A DNA stretch of 64,000 bases. Origin: Anthoceros angustus (Eukaryota > Streptophyta > Anthocerotopsida > Anthocerotales > Anthocerotaceae). The translations under genes and the position numbers were made by a program. Under the pieces are notes generated by a model. It ran no database searches. It saw only the letters and a program-made list of their open reading frames with translations, and was not told the DNA's origin. Positions 24,607-35,790 of the stretch are shown here, one piece after another. The DNA lies in contig MU008166.1 of the NCBI GenBank assembly GCA_010909165.1, forward strand, positions 1,782,723 through 1,846,722, written 5' to 3'. How positions within the stretch are numbered: the stretch's first letter is position 1; the number at the start of each line of letters is the position of its first letter.

Positions 24607-25015
24607 GATGTGGGATACTAGTTTTGCTTGGTTATTGTAGGTAGCAGAAGACACTGACGTGGGATTCTAGTTATGCTTGGATATTAGTTTTGCTTGGTTA
24701 TTCAAGAAGACTACTAGTTACGGTTGGATACTAGTTTTGCTTGGTTATTCAAGAAGATTACAAGTTATGCTTGGATACTAGTTTTGCTTGGTTATTCAAG
24801 AAGACTACTAGTTTTGCTTGGATACTAGTTTTGCTTGGTCATTCAAGAAGACTACTAGTTTTGTTTGGATACTAGTTTTGCTTGGTCATTCAAGAAGACT
24901 ACTAGTTTTGCTTGGATACTAGTTTTGCTTGGTTATTTTAGGCAGCAGACACAAGAAGACATTGACGTGGGATACTAGTTTTGCTTGGTTATTGTAGGTA
25001 GCAAACACAACACGT
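24607..25015. repeat. Minisatellite built on ATACTAGTTTTGCTTGG
   Basis: The word GATACTAGTTTTGCTTGG alternates with TTATTCAAGAAGACTACTAG in about eight to ten imperfect copies. Outer units contain a longer variant with GTAGGTAGCA and ACATTGACGTGGGA. Short and long units are interleaved, suggesting growth by unequal exchange or slippage. No coding function. Confidence 0.85.
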
Positions 25016-25029
25016 GGTGGTTTGTCTGA

Positions 25030-25115
25030 TCTGATCCTGTACTTATGTCGTGATCAATGAGAAGTATACACTATAAAAATGTCGTGATCAATGAGAAGTA
25101 TACACTATAAAAAGG
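25030..25115. repeat. Short direct repeat next to the LINE 3' end
   Basis: GTCGTGATCAATGAGAAGTA is present twice, about 35 nt apart, followed by ACACTATAAAAA. It adjoins the end of the minus-strand LINE and could be target-site related or a slippage product. Confidence 0.6.
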
Positions 25116-27713
25116 AAACAAAATTTTATTGAGGTGAAAAAACGATGGGAAAAGCCCATCTAGGAGGGGACAACCAAAGGGGACCAGGGGTCGAGGTGAA
25201 GAGGAGCAAATAAGCTCCCTACCTAAAGTCACCTCACCCACAATGTCATATGCGGGAAGAATAAGCGGCGCAAACCACGGAGGTAGAGGAAGATCGTCAC
25301 CTCATGCCGCCTTGTGGAGGATCGTTGAGGCGCCGTTGAAGGGCAATTGAAACCCGTTGTCGGAGTATCTTTGTGAGAGGGACACCCTTCCGCTACGTGC
25401 ATGGTAAGCTTTGTACAGGACTTGACAAATTTGTCAAAGTCCTCGACCATTACCCATCGTTTCTAGTGCAAGCGGAATAAAGAGGTGGCCTTGCATCACG
25501 CTATATTCTGCGGACCTTGAGCCGCTCGTGAAGACAACTGATTAGTGATGACTGGCGGAGATGGTGTCTCGTGTAGGATCGGTAACCACCACATCCACCG
25601 AAACACAGTGCCACGGACAAGTGCAGTCGCCACGATTGAGCGACTGCGGAGTATACATCCGCTCCCTCCATGCCATGTAGCGCTTCGCGGCGATGGCGAA
25701 CATGATCGCGGATGGCGTCGTGAGTGGCGATGACCCCTGGGACAACGAGCAAGGTGTACCCGAGAATCGAGGCCAAGTAAGGGCGAAGAAGCCACGCAGT
25801 GGAGCGAGCCAGACGGAATCGCATCGCGATGGTGAAGGTGGTTGGTGCGATGTGAAAACCCGTATGCATGGGCGGGCCAATAACACTGCGCCCTTCCCGA
25901 ACAAAGGCGGGCCGCGCTTGTGGACACAGGGATGGAGGGTCTGGAGGGGGCCCAGGCTGGCGGCTTCTCGGCGAGAGATGCTGCAACCCCAAACCATCGA
26001 TAATAAATGTCGAGAAAGGAGGAAGTCCTTGAGCATCCCGATAACATGTCCCTAGCTTGCCTCAAGGGCGTTTGGAGAGAGAAGGTTCCCTCCTCCACAC
26101 GTCGAGATCCTCGAGAAAGGGCTGTCATGGAGGATGAACCAGAAGCCAAAGCGGCGAGAGAGGCGCCGGAAAGCCGGGAAGAGACCTCCAGCGAGCGGAA
26201 CTGTGCCTCAAATTGCAGGTAGGGCGCTTGCCGTGAGCGAGATCGCCCATAGGGCACTCAAAAGCCACAGGCCCAGGATGTCCCGAGTATCCATAATCTT
26301 CCTATCAAACCGTAGGACAAAAGTGTCGGGGGCGGAGGCGTGCGGATGAGGTAACGGGCGCCTAGCAAAGCAGGAGGAAAGAATTCCAAAGGCCACTGTG
26401 CATCCTCCGGCAAAGGAGGTCCTCGACATGGGAGAGGTCTCTGCGAGCTGGTCCGCTCCAGGTAAGTCGGGGCAGAGGGACCCCTAGAATCCAGTCCCAG
26501 GCCGGGCAATCTCCCAGTGAGCGCAAAGTAGGTAGAATCCCGGCGGAGACCGGCGCGCGGCGGCTTGACCTTCAAGCCCACAGAAAGCTCATGAGAGAAG
26601 AGCTCAAAGGCCTCCTTAACTTTGTCCCAGGCAGGATGTGAGTCGTGCCAGTGAAGGGAAGACAGTCAGCGAGAGGCGGCCCTAGATAGGGCCCTATAGT
26701 GAGCAATGGCGAAGAGCCGCCTAGGGGTCGCCTTGCACAGTACTGGGATTCAAAGGAGAAGCAAATCCACGAAGAGCGTTCTTGTCTTTGGTAGTAGAGG
26801 TTGGAGGACCTCCGTAGAAGCAGGACAAAAGGTATAAGGCTCCCAGGCCGCGCATCCCTAAGCTCCTCGAAGATGGCTCCTAGAAATGGTATTGAAGGCG
26901 TTCTCGACATCAACACTGTAAGACCACCCACTCGGGTGGGTATCAAGGCATGCCTTCACTCCAAGCACCACGGACTCACGGCCCGGGTAATGCCAAATTG
27001 AAGGGGTTGAGGTCTTCTTGAAGAAGAAGCGGCAGAAGGGCAATAGTCGGTGAGTAGTCGCATGAAGGCTTCTCCACCGCGGTGGGCGCCACGCCCGAGC
27101 ACAGGCAGCTTGTCCATAGCGACAAGCACCCGCTAGGCTGAACATCCGGTGGCGTCTCACCCCGCCCGCCGCGGTGACGGAGAAAGAGCTAAGCCGCTAG
27201 ATGGATCTTGAGGAGAAAAAGGTCCACGGTGTTCAAACACCATTCACACAACCCGGCGGATGAAAGGCGTGGGGTCGTAGAGTGCGAGCAAAAGCGCCGA
27301 TCAGAGAAGGGATCCTCGGGACGTAGTCGATATGTCGGGGATGGCATCCTTGGGAGGCTGGATGGAGGCACGGAGGCAACAATGGTCTCCTCGAGCGGGG
27401 CTAGGGAGGGTCGAAGAGCCACAGCGGTATGACATACTCACACTGCACAGCAGCGGCTTACAGCAGCAGTTTGTTGCATTACCGGGACTGTTCAAGCTGC
27501 ATGCGGATTCCGCCGAGCCTTGGCGACCAAAGCCTCCTCACGGAGGGATGCCCGATCACCGGCCCAGCGCGGGCGGCTAGCAACTTCCGATGCCCAGCCC
27601 CACCCTAGAACAGAAGGCACCACCAGAAGCGGAGAAGGCACCAAGCTAACTCGTCCGGGATCGGCAAAGGCGATCAAGGGAAGGCAGGCAAGCGGGCATC
27701 ATCATGAAGGTGG
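25115..27713 (-). mobile_element. LINE retrotransposon (minus strand), copy 1 including 3' end
   Basis: On the minus strand the element ends at CACCTCAATAAA (complement of about 25,118-25,131), which contains an AATAAA polyadenylation-like signal. Upstream in element orientation, the reverse transcriptase is recognisable from VDVENAFNTISRS (about 26,885-26,925) and IFEELRDA just after it. The GCPLGG-like turn and a DDTHIL-type segment follow near 26,640-26,720. The post-RT region (25,500-26,250) includes HAYGFSHRTNHLH. Frameshifts are frequent. The 5' boundary of this copy coincides with a jump into copy 2 at TGAAGGTGG (about 27,703). The encoded enzyme would copy its own RNA into DNA at a nicked target; this copy is inactive as read. 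Confidence 0.8.
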
Positions 27714-29830
27714 CGGGTGCGATGTGAAAACCCGTATGCATGGGCGGGCCAATAGCCAAGCACTGCGCCCTTCCCGAGAACAAGGCGGGCGCCCTTGTGG
27801 ACACAGGGATGGAGGGTCTGGAGGGTAGGCTGAAAGCGGCGCTTCTCGGCGAGATGCACGCAACCCCGAAACCATCGATAATAAATGTCGAGAAAGGAGG
27901 AAGTCCTTGAGCATCCGATAACATGTCCTAGCTTGCCTCAAGGGCGTTTGGAGAGAAGGTTCCCTCCTCCACACGTCGAGATCCTCGGAAAGGGCTGTCA
28001 TGGAGGATGAACCGAGAAGCCAAAGCGAGGCGAGAGGGCCCAGCCCGAAAGCCGCGGGAAGAGACCTCCAGAGGAACTGTGCCTCAAATTGCAGGTAGGG
28101 GCGCTGCCGGGCGGATCGCCCATAGGGCACTCAAAAAACCCAGGCCCAGGATGTCCCGAGTATCCATAATCTTCCTATCAAACCGCGGGGACAAAAGTGT
28201 CGGGGAGGCGGCGTCTGGATGAGGTAACAGGCGCCTAGCAAAGCAGGAGGAAAGAATTCCAAAGGCCACATGCATCCTCCGGCAAAGGAGGTCCTCGACA
28301 TGGGAGAGGTCCTCTGCGAGCTGGTCGAAGCTCCAGGTGAAGTCGGGGCAGAGGGACCCCTAGAATCCAGTCAGGCGGAGCAATCTCCCAGTGAGCAAAG
28401 TAGGTAGAATCCCGGCGGAGACGGACCAGCACTTGGGCGGCTTGACCTTCAAGCCCACGAGCTCATGAGAGAAGAGCTCAAAGGCCTCCTTAACTTTGTC
28501 CCGGGCAGGGATGTGAGGTAAATGCACGTGAAGGAAGACACAGTGTGAGGCGGCCCTAGATAGGGCCCTATAGTGAGCAATGGCGAAGAGCACCGCCTAG
28601 GGGTCGCCTTGCACAGTACATGGCCGATTCAAGGCAGGCAAATCCACGAAGAGCGTTCTTGTCTTTGGTAGTAGAGGTTGGAGGACCTCCGTAGAAACAG
28701 GACAAAAGGTATAAGGCTCCCGAGCCGACATCCCTAAGCTCCTCGAAGATGGCGCTCCTAGAAATGGTATTGAAGGCGTTCTCGACATCAACACAAGACC
28801 ACCCACTCGGGTGGGTATCAAAACATGCCTTCACTCCAAGCACCACGGACTCCACGGCCCGGTGTAATGCCAAATTGAAGGGGTTGAGGTCTTTGAAGAA
28901 GGCGGCGAAGGGCAATAGTGCGTGAGTAGTCGCATGAAGGCTTCTCAGGCCGAGTGGGCGCGCCTGAGGCGAGCTTGTCCATAGCGACAAGCACACTGGC
29001 TAAGAACATGGGAAATCCGGTGGGCGTCTCACCCCGCCACCGCGGCGGGGAGAAAAGAGCTACGGGAAGCTAGATGGATCTTGAGGAGAAAAAGGTCCAC
29101 AGGTGTTCAAACACCATTCACGACAACCGGCGGATGAAAGGCGTGGGGTCGTAGAGAGTGCGAGCAAAAGCCCGATCGAGAGAAGGGATCCTCGGGACGT
29201 AGTCGAGATATGTCGGGGATGGCATCCTTGGGAGCTGGATGGAGGCACGGAGGGCAACAATGGTCTCTCAGCGGGGGCTAGGGAGGGTCGAAGAGCCACA
29301 GCGTATGACATACTCACACACAGCGCTTACAGCAGCCGAGTTTGTTGCATTACCGGGACTGTTCAAGCTGCATGCGGATTCACTTGAGCCTTGGCGACCG
29401 CAAAGCCTCCTCACGGAGGGATGCCCGATCACCGGCCCGGCCGAGGCGGCTAGCAACTTCCGTGCCCAGGCCCCACCCTAGAACAGAAGGCACCAGGAGA
29501 AGCGGAGAAGGCACCAAGCTAACTCGTCACAGGATCGGCGCAAGGCGATCAAGGGAAGGCATGCCAAACGGGCATCATCATGAAGGTGGCGGGGAAGCTG
29601 CGGAAGATCGGGCATGGAAGCGGGTTTCAAACATCCCAAGTATGTGATCCGGTGACCGCAACCATTCCGGAAGAGAGGCACGATGGGCGATCTTGGGCCG
29701 GGCACACTGCTGCAGGCCGGAGAGGTCGCAATGTGCACTTAGCCAAGTAGTGGTGAAATCTTTATGCATGTGCCCAATGTGGGTTTCACCCCTTGACACC
29801 CGAGTTGAGCACAGACGGGACACTCCGTGT
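27714..29830 (-). mobile_element. LINE retrotransposon (minus strand), copy 2 including more 5' sequence
   Basis: Nearly the same sequence as 25,833-27,713. The RT segment reads better here: VDVENAFNTISRSAIFEELR at about 28,740-28,800, then FYGGPPTSTT. The LFAIAHYRALSRAASH segment lies near 28,540-28,590 and LVGLKVKPPKCW near 28,420-28,465. It extends further 5' (29,590-29,830) into a Cys/His-bearing segment (GHMHKDFTTTWLSAHC) that may be the N-terminal zinc finger of such elements. It has no 3' terminus of its own. At 27,714 it is joined to the inside of copy 1, so the two copies form a tandem of about 1.88 kb units. Confidence 0.8.
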
Positions 29831-30160
29831 CCTTAGTCACGGAGGTGTGACCGCCCCATTGGGAAGGGTACTAAAGAACCATAAGCGCCGATCGGAGGCA
29901 GGGGGCGGCCAGGACAAAGCGACCCGGCCTTTACGGACATACAGTGTGAGCTCTGTATGCGAAAACCCGGCCAAGAGCTCGCCTAGAGGGGCGCAACCCA
30001 CAGAACCACGCCGACCCACCAAACTAGCGCCCTTTTGCAACCGCAACCAAAAGGCGGGGTAGAAATCCACCGGCTAGAAAGGCCGAACAAAATCGGGAAA
30101 AATAAATTCCACAACGCCACTGACGCCTGGCAGCGCAACTCCGGTGGCACACTAGTGGCG
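29830..30160. other. No gene recognised
   Basis: GC-rich sequence between the LINE and the C-rich block. No motif or repeat seen apart from GC skew. Confidence 0.35.
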
Positions 30161-31035
30161 TGAACCCGGCGGGCCCCACCCACGGAGCCGTAGGCAACGG
30201 GCTACACCTGCCCGACTCACACCGCCCCACCTACCTCCGGAGGCACCTACCACCCCGACGGGCCTTGCCTTCGTCCGGGCGGCCGGTCCGCGGCGGCGGG
30301 ACCGAGCCCTGCCTCACCCACAGGCTGCACGATCCTGCCCGCCTCACTCGTCCTCACAGCCGCCGATCTGCACACCGCGCGCACCCTGTCGCGCCCGGTA
30401 CCGCACCGTGCCCGCCCCTTACCGCCACAGGCGCCCACTTCGCACCACTCGCGCTGCGCAGCTCTGCCGCGCCGCTCAGCCCGCTCCGCCGCTCCGCCCC
30501 TCCGCGCCCGCACCGCGCCGCGCCGCGCCCGGGCACCTCCCACACCGCCGCGCACCCCGCCGCGCCCCATCGCGCCGCCCGTTCCGCGCGCCGCTGCGCT
30601 GCGCCCCTCCCGCCACCGTCCGCCCGCGCCGCCCGCCGCGCCCGCGCCCGCGCGCGCCCGCTCCCCGCGCGCCGCGCCGCGCCCGCGCCACCGCGCCCGC
30701 GCCGCCGCGCCCGCGCGCCGCCGCGCGCCCCCGCCCGCCCGCCGCCCCCCTCCCTCCGCCCTCCCTCCCTCCCTCACCGCCCGCTCCTCCCTCCCTCACC
30801 GCTCGCTCCTCCCTCCCTCCGCTCGCTCCTCCCTCCCTCACCGCCCGCTCGCTCCTCCCTCCCTCACCCGCGCTCCTCCCTCCCTCACCGCCCGCTCGCT
30901 CCTCCCTCCTCACCGCCCGCTGCTCCCTCACCGCCCGCCCGCTCGCTCCTCACCGCCCGCCCGCTCCCTCACCGCCCGCCCGCTCGCTCCGCTCGCTCGC
31001 TCCCTCACCTCTCGCTCTCTTATTTAGGTACCTAC
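30160..31035. repeat. Extremely C-rich low-complexity block
   Basis: From about 30,400 the plus strand is dominated by C, first as CGCGCCCGCG-type sequence, then (30,750-31,010) as a clear minisatellite of CTCCCTCCCTCACCGCCCGCT units of about 20-25 nt with length variants. It creates long open frames on both strands with Pro/Ala/Arg/Ser-only content, which I regard as compositional. The G-rich complementary strand has many runs of three or more G and could form quadruplexes (inference). Confidence 0.85.
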
Positions 31036-31612
31036 TCTCTTACTCAAGCGATAAAAAGCGATCAGCCCCTGCAATCCGAAGCCAACAGTTTCCTGAGCTT
31101 TTGTACAACAACAACAACAACAACTTTATTTATGTCCACTAAGGATGGAAGAACCACGTTGTAGGAACGCCTATGTGTTAAACCTTAGCTTGTAGTTTTA
31201 TGTATGATTTGCCCTCATCAGAACCGGGCAAGGTGGGGTATATTTCAACAGCTTCTTAGGCTTAACCTTAGAGGCCTCGAAATACAAGCGCGGCTGTGAG
31301 AGGGTTATCCACTGAATTCATGGATGTGTCTATCAGTCAAGCGCGGCTGTGAGAGGGTTATCCAATGAATTCATGAATGTGTCTATGAGTTAAACAATGG
31401 AGCCTTGAGACACTTATCGAGCAGCAGCGCCCGAGGTTGGACAATCCAGAAATGCAAAAGGATGGGATGCATTGCGAGGCATACTTGTCCTCACAATCCT
31501 TGTTACAAGAAGGTAAGGTTTAGACATACTTAAGTCTCCTGATCTTTTCTAGCAAGACATCAGGCATGCCAGGCATACATACTTCGGCTCACAATGGTGC
31601 AGATGTGCGCAC
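31035..31612. other. Unique sequence with a CAA repeat and a short direct repeat
   Basis: Contains an ACAACAACAACAACAAC run at about 31,106 and a direct repeat of about 60 nt (AAGCGCGGCTGTGAGAGGG at about 31,285 and 31,339). No coding region recognised. The right end leads into the 2.09 kb tandem unit. Confidence 0.5.
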
Positions 31613-32024
31613 GCAAATGAGGAAGCAATCTTTCTCTTCTTATAGATCTCTCTACCTCCTTATCCAAGCATCTGCCAGCCTACCATTGGATCGCAAGCGG
31701 AATTGAAACAGAAAGAAACAAGTTACTCCTCACATCGAACTAGAGAAAGACTACACCCGAAATGAAGAAGAAGAAAAAGGGGCACGCTTCAACAAGCCCC
31801 TCCCCAAGGTTGCACACCCCGCACGTAACCTCTCGCATAGTGGGAGTGGGACTCCAAATCGTGAGCCCACTTCTCCCGAAGTTATACATGCCTCTCCCTT
31901 CCGTGGAAACCGCCTGATCACATCAACACAAGCCCTTTCATTCATCGCATGTCACAACCTTTCCATCAAACACGCAACCAGCAATTTCAGCACCGGTCTG
32001 CATCAAATGACAGAACCAACCCAC

Positions 32025-32181
32025 CTGCCCGATTTGATGCCATAGCGTTCGATTGAAAGCCGCCGCCGTGAGAATGACTTGCGAGAAGCTCGGAAGGCCC
32101 GGGCACCAGTCCCCGAACGTCACGCCAGGGCTGTAGGCCACGCCGTGCAAGGGCTCCTCTCACCACTCGTATGCGTTGGAT
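32025..32181 (-). pseudogene. GH3 beta-xylosidase exon 1 relic (diverged paralogue), copy 1
   Basis: On the minus strand the translation ALHGVAYSPGVTFGDW, then PSFSQVILTAAAFNRTLWHQ, matches the end of exon 1 of the complete gene at 48.1 kb ([16 protein letters not shown], then [20 protein letters not shown]). The exon ends at a donor-like GTGGGT, at the place where the intact gene has its first donor. A frameshift and stop replace the conserved EWWQEA codons. Divergence is much larger than among the repeated 3' pieces, so this is an older paralogue and not part of the recent mosaic. Confidence 0.75.
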
Positions 32182-33289
32182 CACCTAAAATCTATAACCT
32201 AATCCACTCAACATTGTAAGCTTACGCCGTTACAGGGATCACAAAAATCCACTCCTCTTCATATAACGATGTATCCCCTTGCTTGGGGATCCATCGAACC
32301 CGAGTAACTCGAGTAAAAGGCATGAATACTCGCCACTATACTCCAATGACTTCATATCATAGCATATCTTTGTACGCTAGTGATTCTAACATCCCTCTAG
32401 TGCTGCTAACACCCCCCGATTATCTTTGTATCCATGGCTCAGCTCCAACCTCACCTATGGTGTGGCACACGGCCACCATCGTCCCACAGCACTCGTGGAG
32501 CTCAACAGCAGCGGCGCAGGTATTGCCCTCAGGCTACCCGAAGTTTGCCCTCGTGCCCATACGTCTAGGACCACACTACTCAGGTACTCCAGCGTTTGTG
32601 CTTCTATGCTCTGTGTTCCCACCTAACCCTCCTACAGACTGAGTGAACGCAGCACCTTACCAGGCTCCTCACAGCAAGCTCGGCCCTTCTCTGTCTACTC
32701 ACCTTTTGCAGCAGTTGGCAGCCCCTGCTCCACTATGGCCACACCACAGGTACACTCCTCCTACCCACCCGAGCAGATGCAACTTTTCAAAGTTCACAGT
32801 CACTCACTCAACTCAACTCCACCATGGTGGAGCTCCCAAGACCCCCATGCCACCCAGTCCCAGGCCCAATCGGTTGTCATGACTTTTGGCCTGATGGCCA
32901 CCCCTTTCATTCGGCGAGGCAAGTGAACCATCTCCTCGCTAACACAACATCTTTGATATCAGGGCATCCCACGTCTACCTGCATTCAGTCCAAACAGCCT
33001 ATACAGTCTGCAGCCACATCGATCTACGTTATCCTACAGACCTTTTTGGCAGTCAGTGAATGCGTCACATGTACTTTGGGCTGAAAGATCGCTAGCAGCG
33101 ACCGTGTTCAGCGTGAATAGCCGCCCTGCATGCACCCTTCAGTACCCAGATATCAGGTCTCGCCGACACAAGAACACGAGAGCAGCTCACCAGCAGGACA
33201 TCACCACAGGCAATCCTCCTTCTTTAAACCACAGACACTTCGACCATAAGCGAGCTTTTACGTGATCTAAACTGTCCACTGCAAGCTTG

Positions 33290-33480
33290 CTTTTCTGGCA
33301 ATTTCTTCAAAGGCCACCCCTCGTGAAAGCTTCAGTTCACCACGTTTTGCATACCCCGACATTTAGGGCCTCGCATGTCACCACGAGGATTCAGTTCACC
33401 ACGGTTTGCATACCCAGATATCAAAGGCTTTCGAAACTACGTTCATTTACCCACCACTACGTTTTCCATCAATCCTCGCT
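33290..33480 (-). pseudogene. PPR-gene-derived repeat (antisense), first of three copies
   Basis: Read on the minus strand, words such as GATATCTGGGTATGCAAA and GTGGTGACATG reproduce codons of the plant PPR phrase VVTWNALISGYAKCGEL in broken frames. The segment recurs at 35,380-35,570 and 37,510-37,700. It is decayed, with no open PPR frame left. Confidence 0.55.
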
Positions 33481-33699
33481 CAACAATTAGTGTGTGCTCC
33501 CGCCTGCCCTTCCCTGATCGACACTTGTTGACTGGTGAATTCTAGGATAATCTGGCGCGTCCCACGATTTCATGGAGCTAGCTCTTGCTCGAGACCGCCA
33601 TGCAGAAACAAATCAACGAAAAGCAGGTGGTCAAGCTCCAGCGAAAGGCAGGTGCCTTGGGCTTGAGCGCATCCTTGCGTGCAGTTAAAGTGCAAAGCA

Positions 33700-35790
33700 C
33701 GCAAATGAGGAAGCAATCTTCTCTTCTTATAGATCTCTCTACCTCCTTATCCAAGCATCTGCCAGCCTACCATTGGATCGCAAGCGGAATTGAAACAGAA
33801 AGAAACAAGTTACTCCTCACATCGAACTAGAGAAAGACTACACCCGAAATGAAGAAGAAGAAAAGGGCACGCTTCAACAAGCCCCTCCCCAAGGTTGCAC
33901 ACCACGTAACCTCTCGCATAGTGGGAGTGGGACTCCAAATCGTGAGCCCACTTCTCCCGAAGTTATACATGCCTCTCCTTCCGTGGAAACCGCCTGATCA
34001 CATCAACACAAGCCCTTTCATTCATCGCATGTCACAACCTTTCCATCAAACACGCAACCAGCAATTTCAGCACCGGTCTGCATCAAATGACAGAACCAAC
34101 CCACCTGCCCGATTTGATGCCATAGCGTTCGATTGAAAGCCGCCGCCGTGAGAATGACTTGCGAGAAGCTCGGAAGGCCCGGGCACCAGTCCCCGAACGT
34201 CACGCCAGGGCTGTAGGCCACGCCGTGCAAGGGCTCCTCTCACCACTCGTATGCGTTGGATCACCTAAAATCTATAACCTAATCCACTCAACATTGTAAG
34301 CTTACGCCGTTACAGGGATCACAAAATCCACTCCTCTTCATATAACGATGTATCCCTTGCTTGGGGATCCATCGAACCAGTAACTCGAGTAAAAGGCATG
34401 AATACTCGCCACTATACTCCAATGACTTCATATCATAGCATATCTTTGTACGCTAGTGATTCTAACATCCCTCTAGTGCTGCTAACACCCCCGATTATCT
34501 TTGTATCCATGGCTCAGCTCCAACCTCACCTATGGTGTGGCACACGGCCACCATCGTCCCACAGCACTCGTGGAGCTCAACAGCAGCGGCGCAGGTATTG
34601 CCCTCAGGCTACCCGAAGTTTGCCCTCGTGCCCATACGTCTAGGACCACACTACTCAGGTACTCCAGCGTTTGTGCTTCTATGCTCTGTGTTCCCACCTA
34701 ACCCTCCTACAGACTGAGTGAACGCAGCACCTTACCAGGCTCCTCACAGCAAGCTCGGCCCTTCTCTGTCTACTCACCTTTTTTGCAGCAGTTGGCAGCC
34801 CCTGCTCCACTATGGCCACACCACAGGTACACTCCTCCTACCCACCCGAGCAGATGCAACTTTTCAAAGTTCACAGTCACTCACTCAACTCAACTCCACC
34901 ATGGTGGAGCTCCCAGTATGCGGACCCCCCATGCCACCCAGTCCCGGGCCCAATCGGTTGTCATGACTTTTGGCCTGATGGCCACCCCCTTTTTCATTCG
35001 GCGAGGCAAGTGAACCATCTCCTCGCTAACACAACATCTTTGATATCAGGGCATCCCACGTCTACCTGCATTCAGTCCAAACAGCCTATACAGTCTGCAG
35101 CCACATCGATCTACGTTATCCTACAGACCTTTTTTGGCAGTCAGTGAATGCGTCACATGTACTTTGGGCTGAAAGATCGCTAGCAGCGACCGTGTTCAGC
35201 GTGAATAGCCGCCCTGCATGCACCCTTCAGTACCCAGATATCAGGTCTCGCCGACACAAGAACACGAGAGCAGCTCACCAGCAGGACATCACCACAGGCA
35301 ATCCTCCTTCTTTAAACCACAGACACTTCGACCATAAGCGAGCTTTTTACGTGATCTAAACTGTCCACTGCAAGCTTGCTTTTCTGGCAATTTCTTCAAA
35401 GGCCACCCCTCGTGAAAGCTTCAGTTCACCACGTTTTGCATACCCCGACATTTAGGGCCTCGCATGTCACCACGAGGATTCAGTTCACCACGGTTTGCAT
35501 ACCCAGATATCAAAGGCTTTCGAAACTACGTTCATTTACCCACCACTACGTTTTCCATCAATCCTCGCTCAACAATTAGTGTGTGCTCCCGCCTGCCCTT
35601 CCCTGATCGACACTTGTTGACTGGTGAATTCTAGGATAATCTGGCGCGTCCCACGATTTCATGGAGCTAGCTCTTGCTCGAGACCGCCATGCAGAAACAA
35701 ATCAACGAAAAGCAGGTGGTCAAGCTCCAGCGAAAGGCAGGTGCCTTGGGCTTGAGCGCATCCTTGCGTGCAGTTAAAGTGCAAAGCACG
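33700..35790. repeat. 2.09 kb tandem unit, copy 2
   Basis: Second copy of 31,613-33,697 with single-base and homopolymer differences (for example T-run and C-run length changes near 34,780 and 34,925). Contains its own GH3 exon relic (34,105-34,261, minus) and PPR-derived words (35,380-35,570). It continues to the right into the flank of the GH3 3' units. Confidence 0.85.
34105..34261 (-). pseudogene. GH3 exon 1 relic, copy 2
   Basis: Identical in translation to the relic at 32,025-32,181, including the same lost EWWQEA codons. It is therefore part of the 2.09 kb tandem duplication and not an independent event. Confidence 0.75.

Larger units (their letters stand above)
31613..33697. repeat. 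2.09 kb tandem unit, copy 1
   Basis: Almost identical to 33,700-35,790. Landmarks are AGATCTCTCTACCTCCTTAT near the start, a GH3 exon relic about 0.4 kb in, CCTCACCTATGGTGTGGCAC, and PPR-derived words near the end. At its right end AAAGCACGC is followed by AAATGAGG (a return to the unit start), whereas copy 2 continues AAAGCACGCGTTGTTCACG. The joining word is about six nucleotides (GCACGC). Confidence 0.85.

Noticed and set aside
30160-31164. 334-codon plus-strand open frame (and long minus-strand frames) in the C-rich block
   Set aside because: Composed almost only of Pro, Ala, Arg and Ser, open on both strands because of base composition; no domain, and the repeat units are not frame-preserving.
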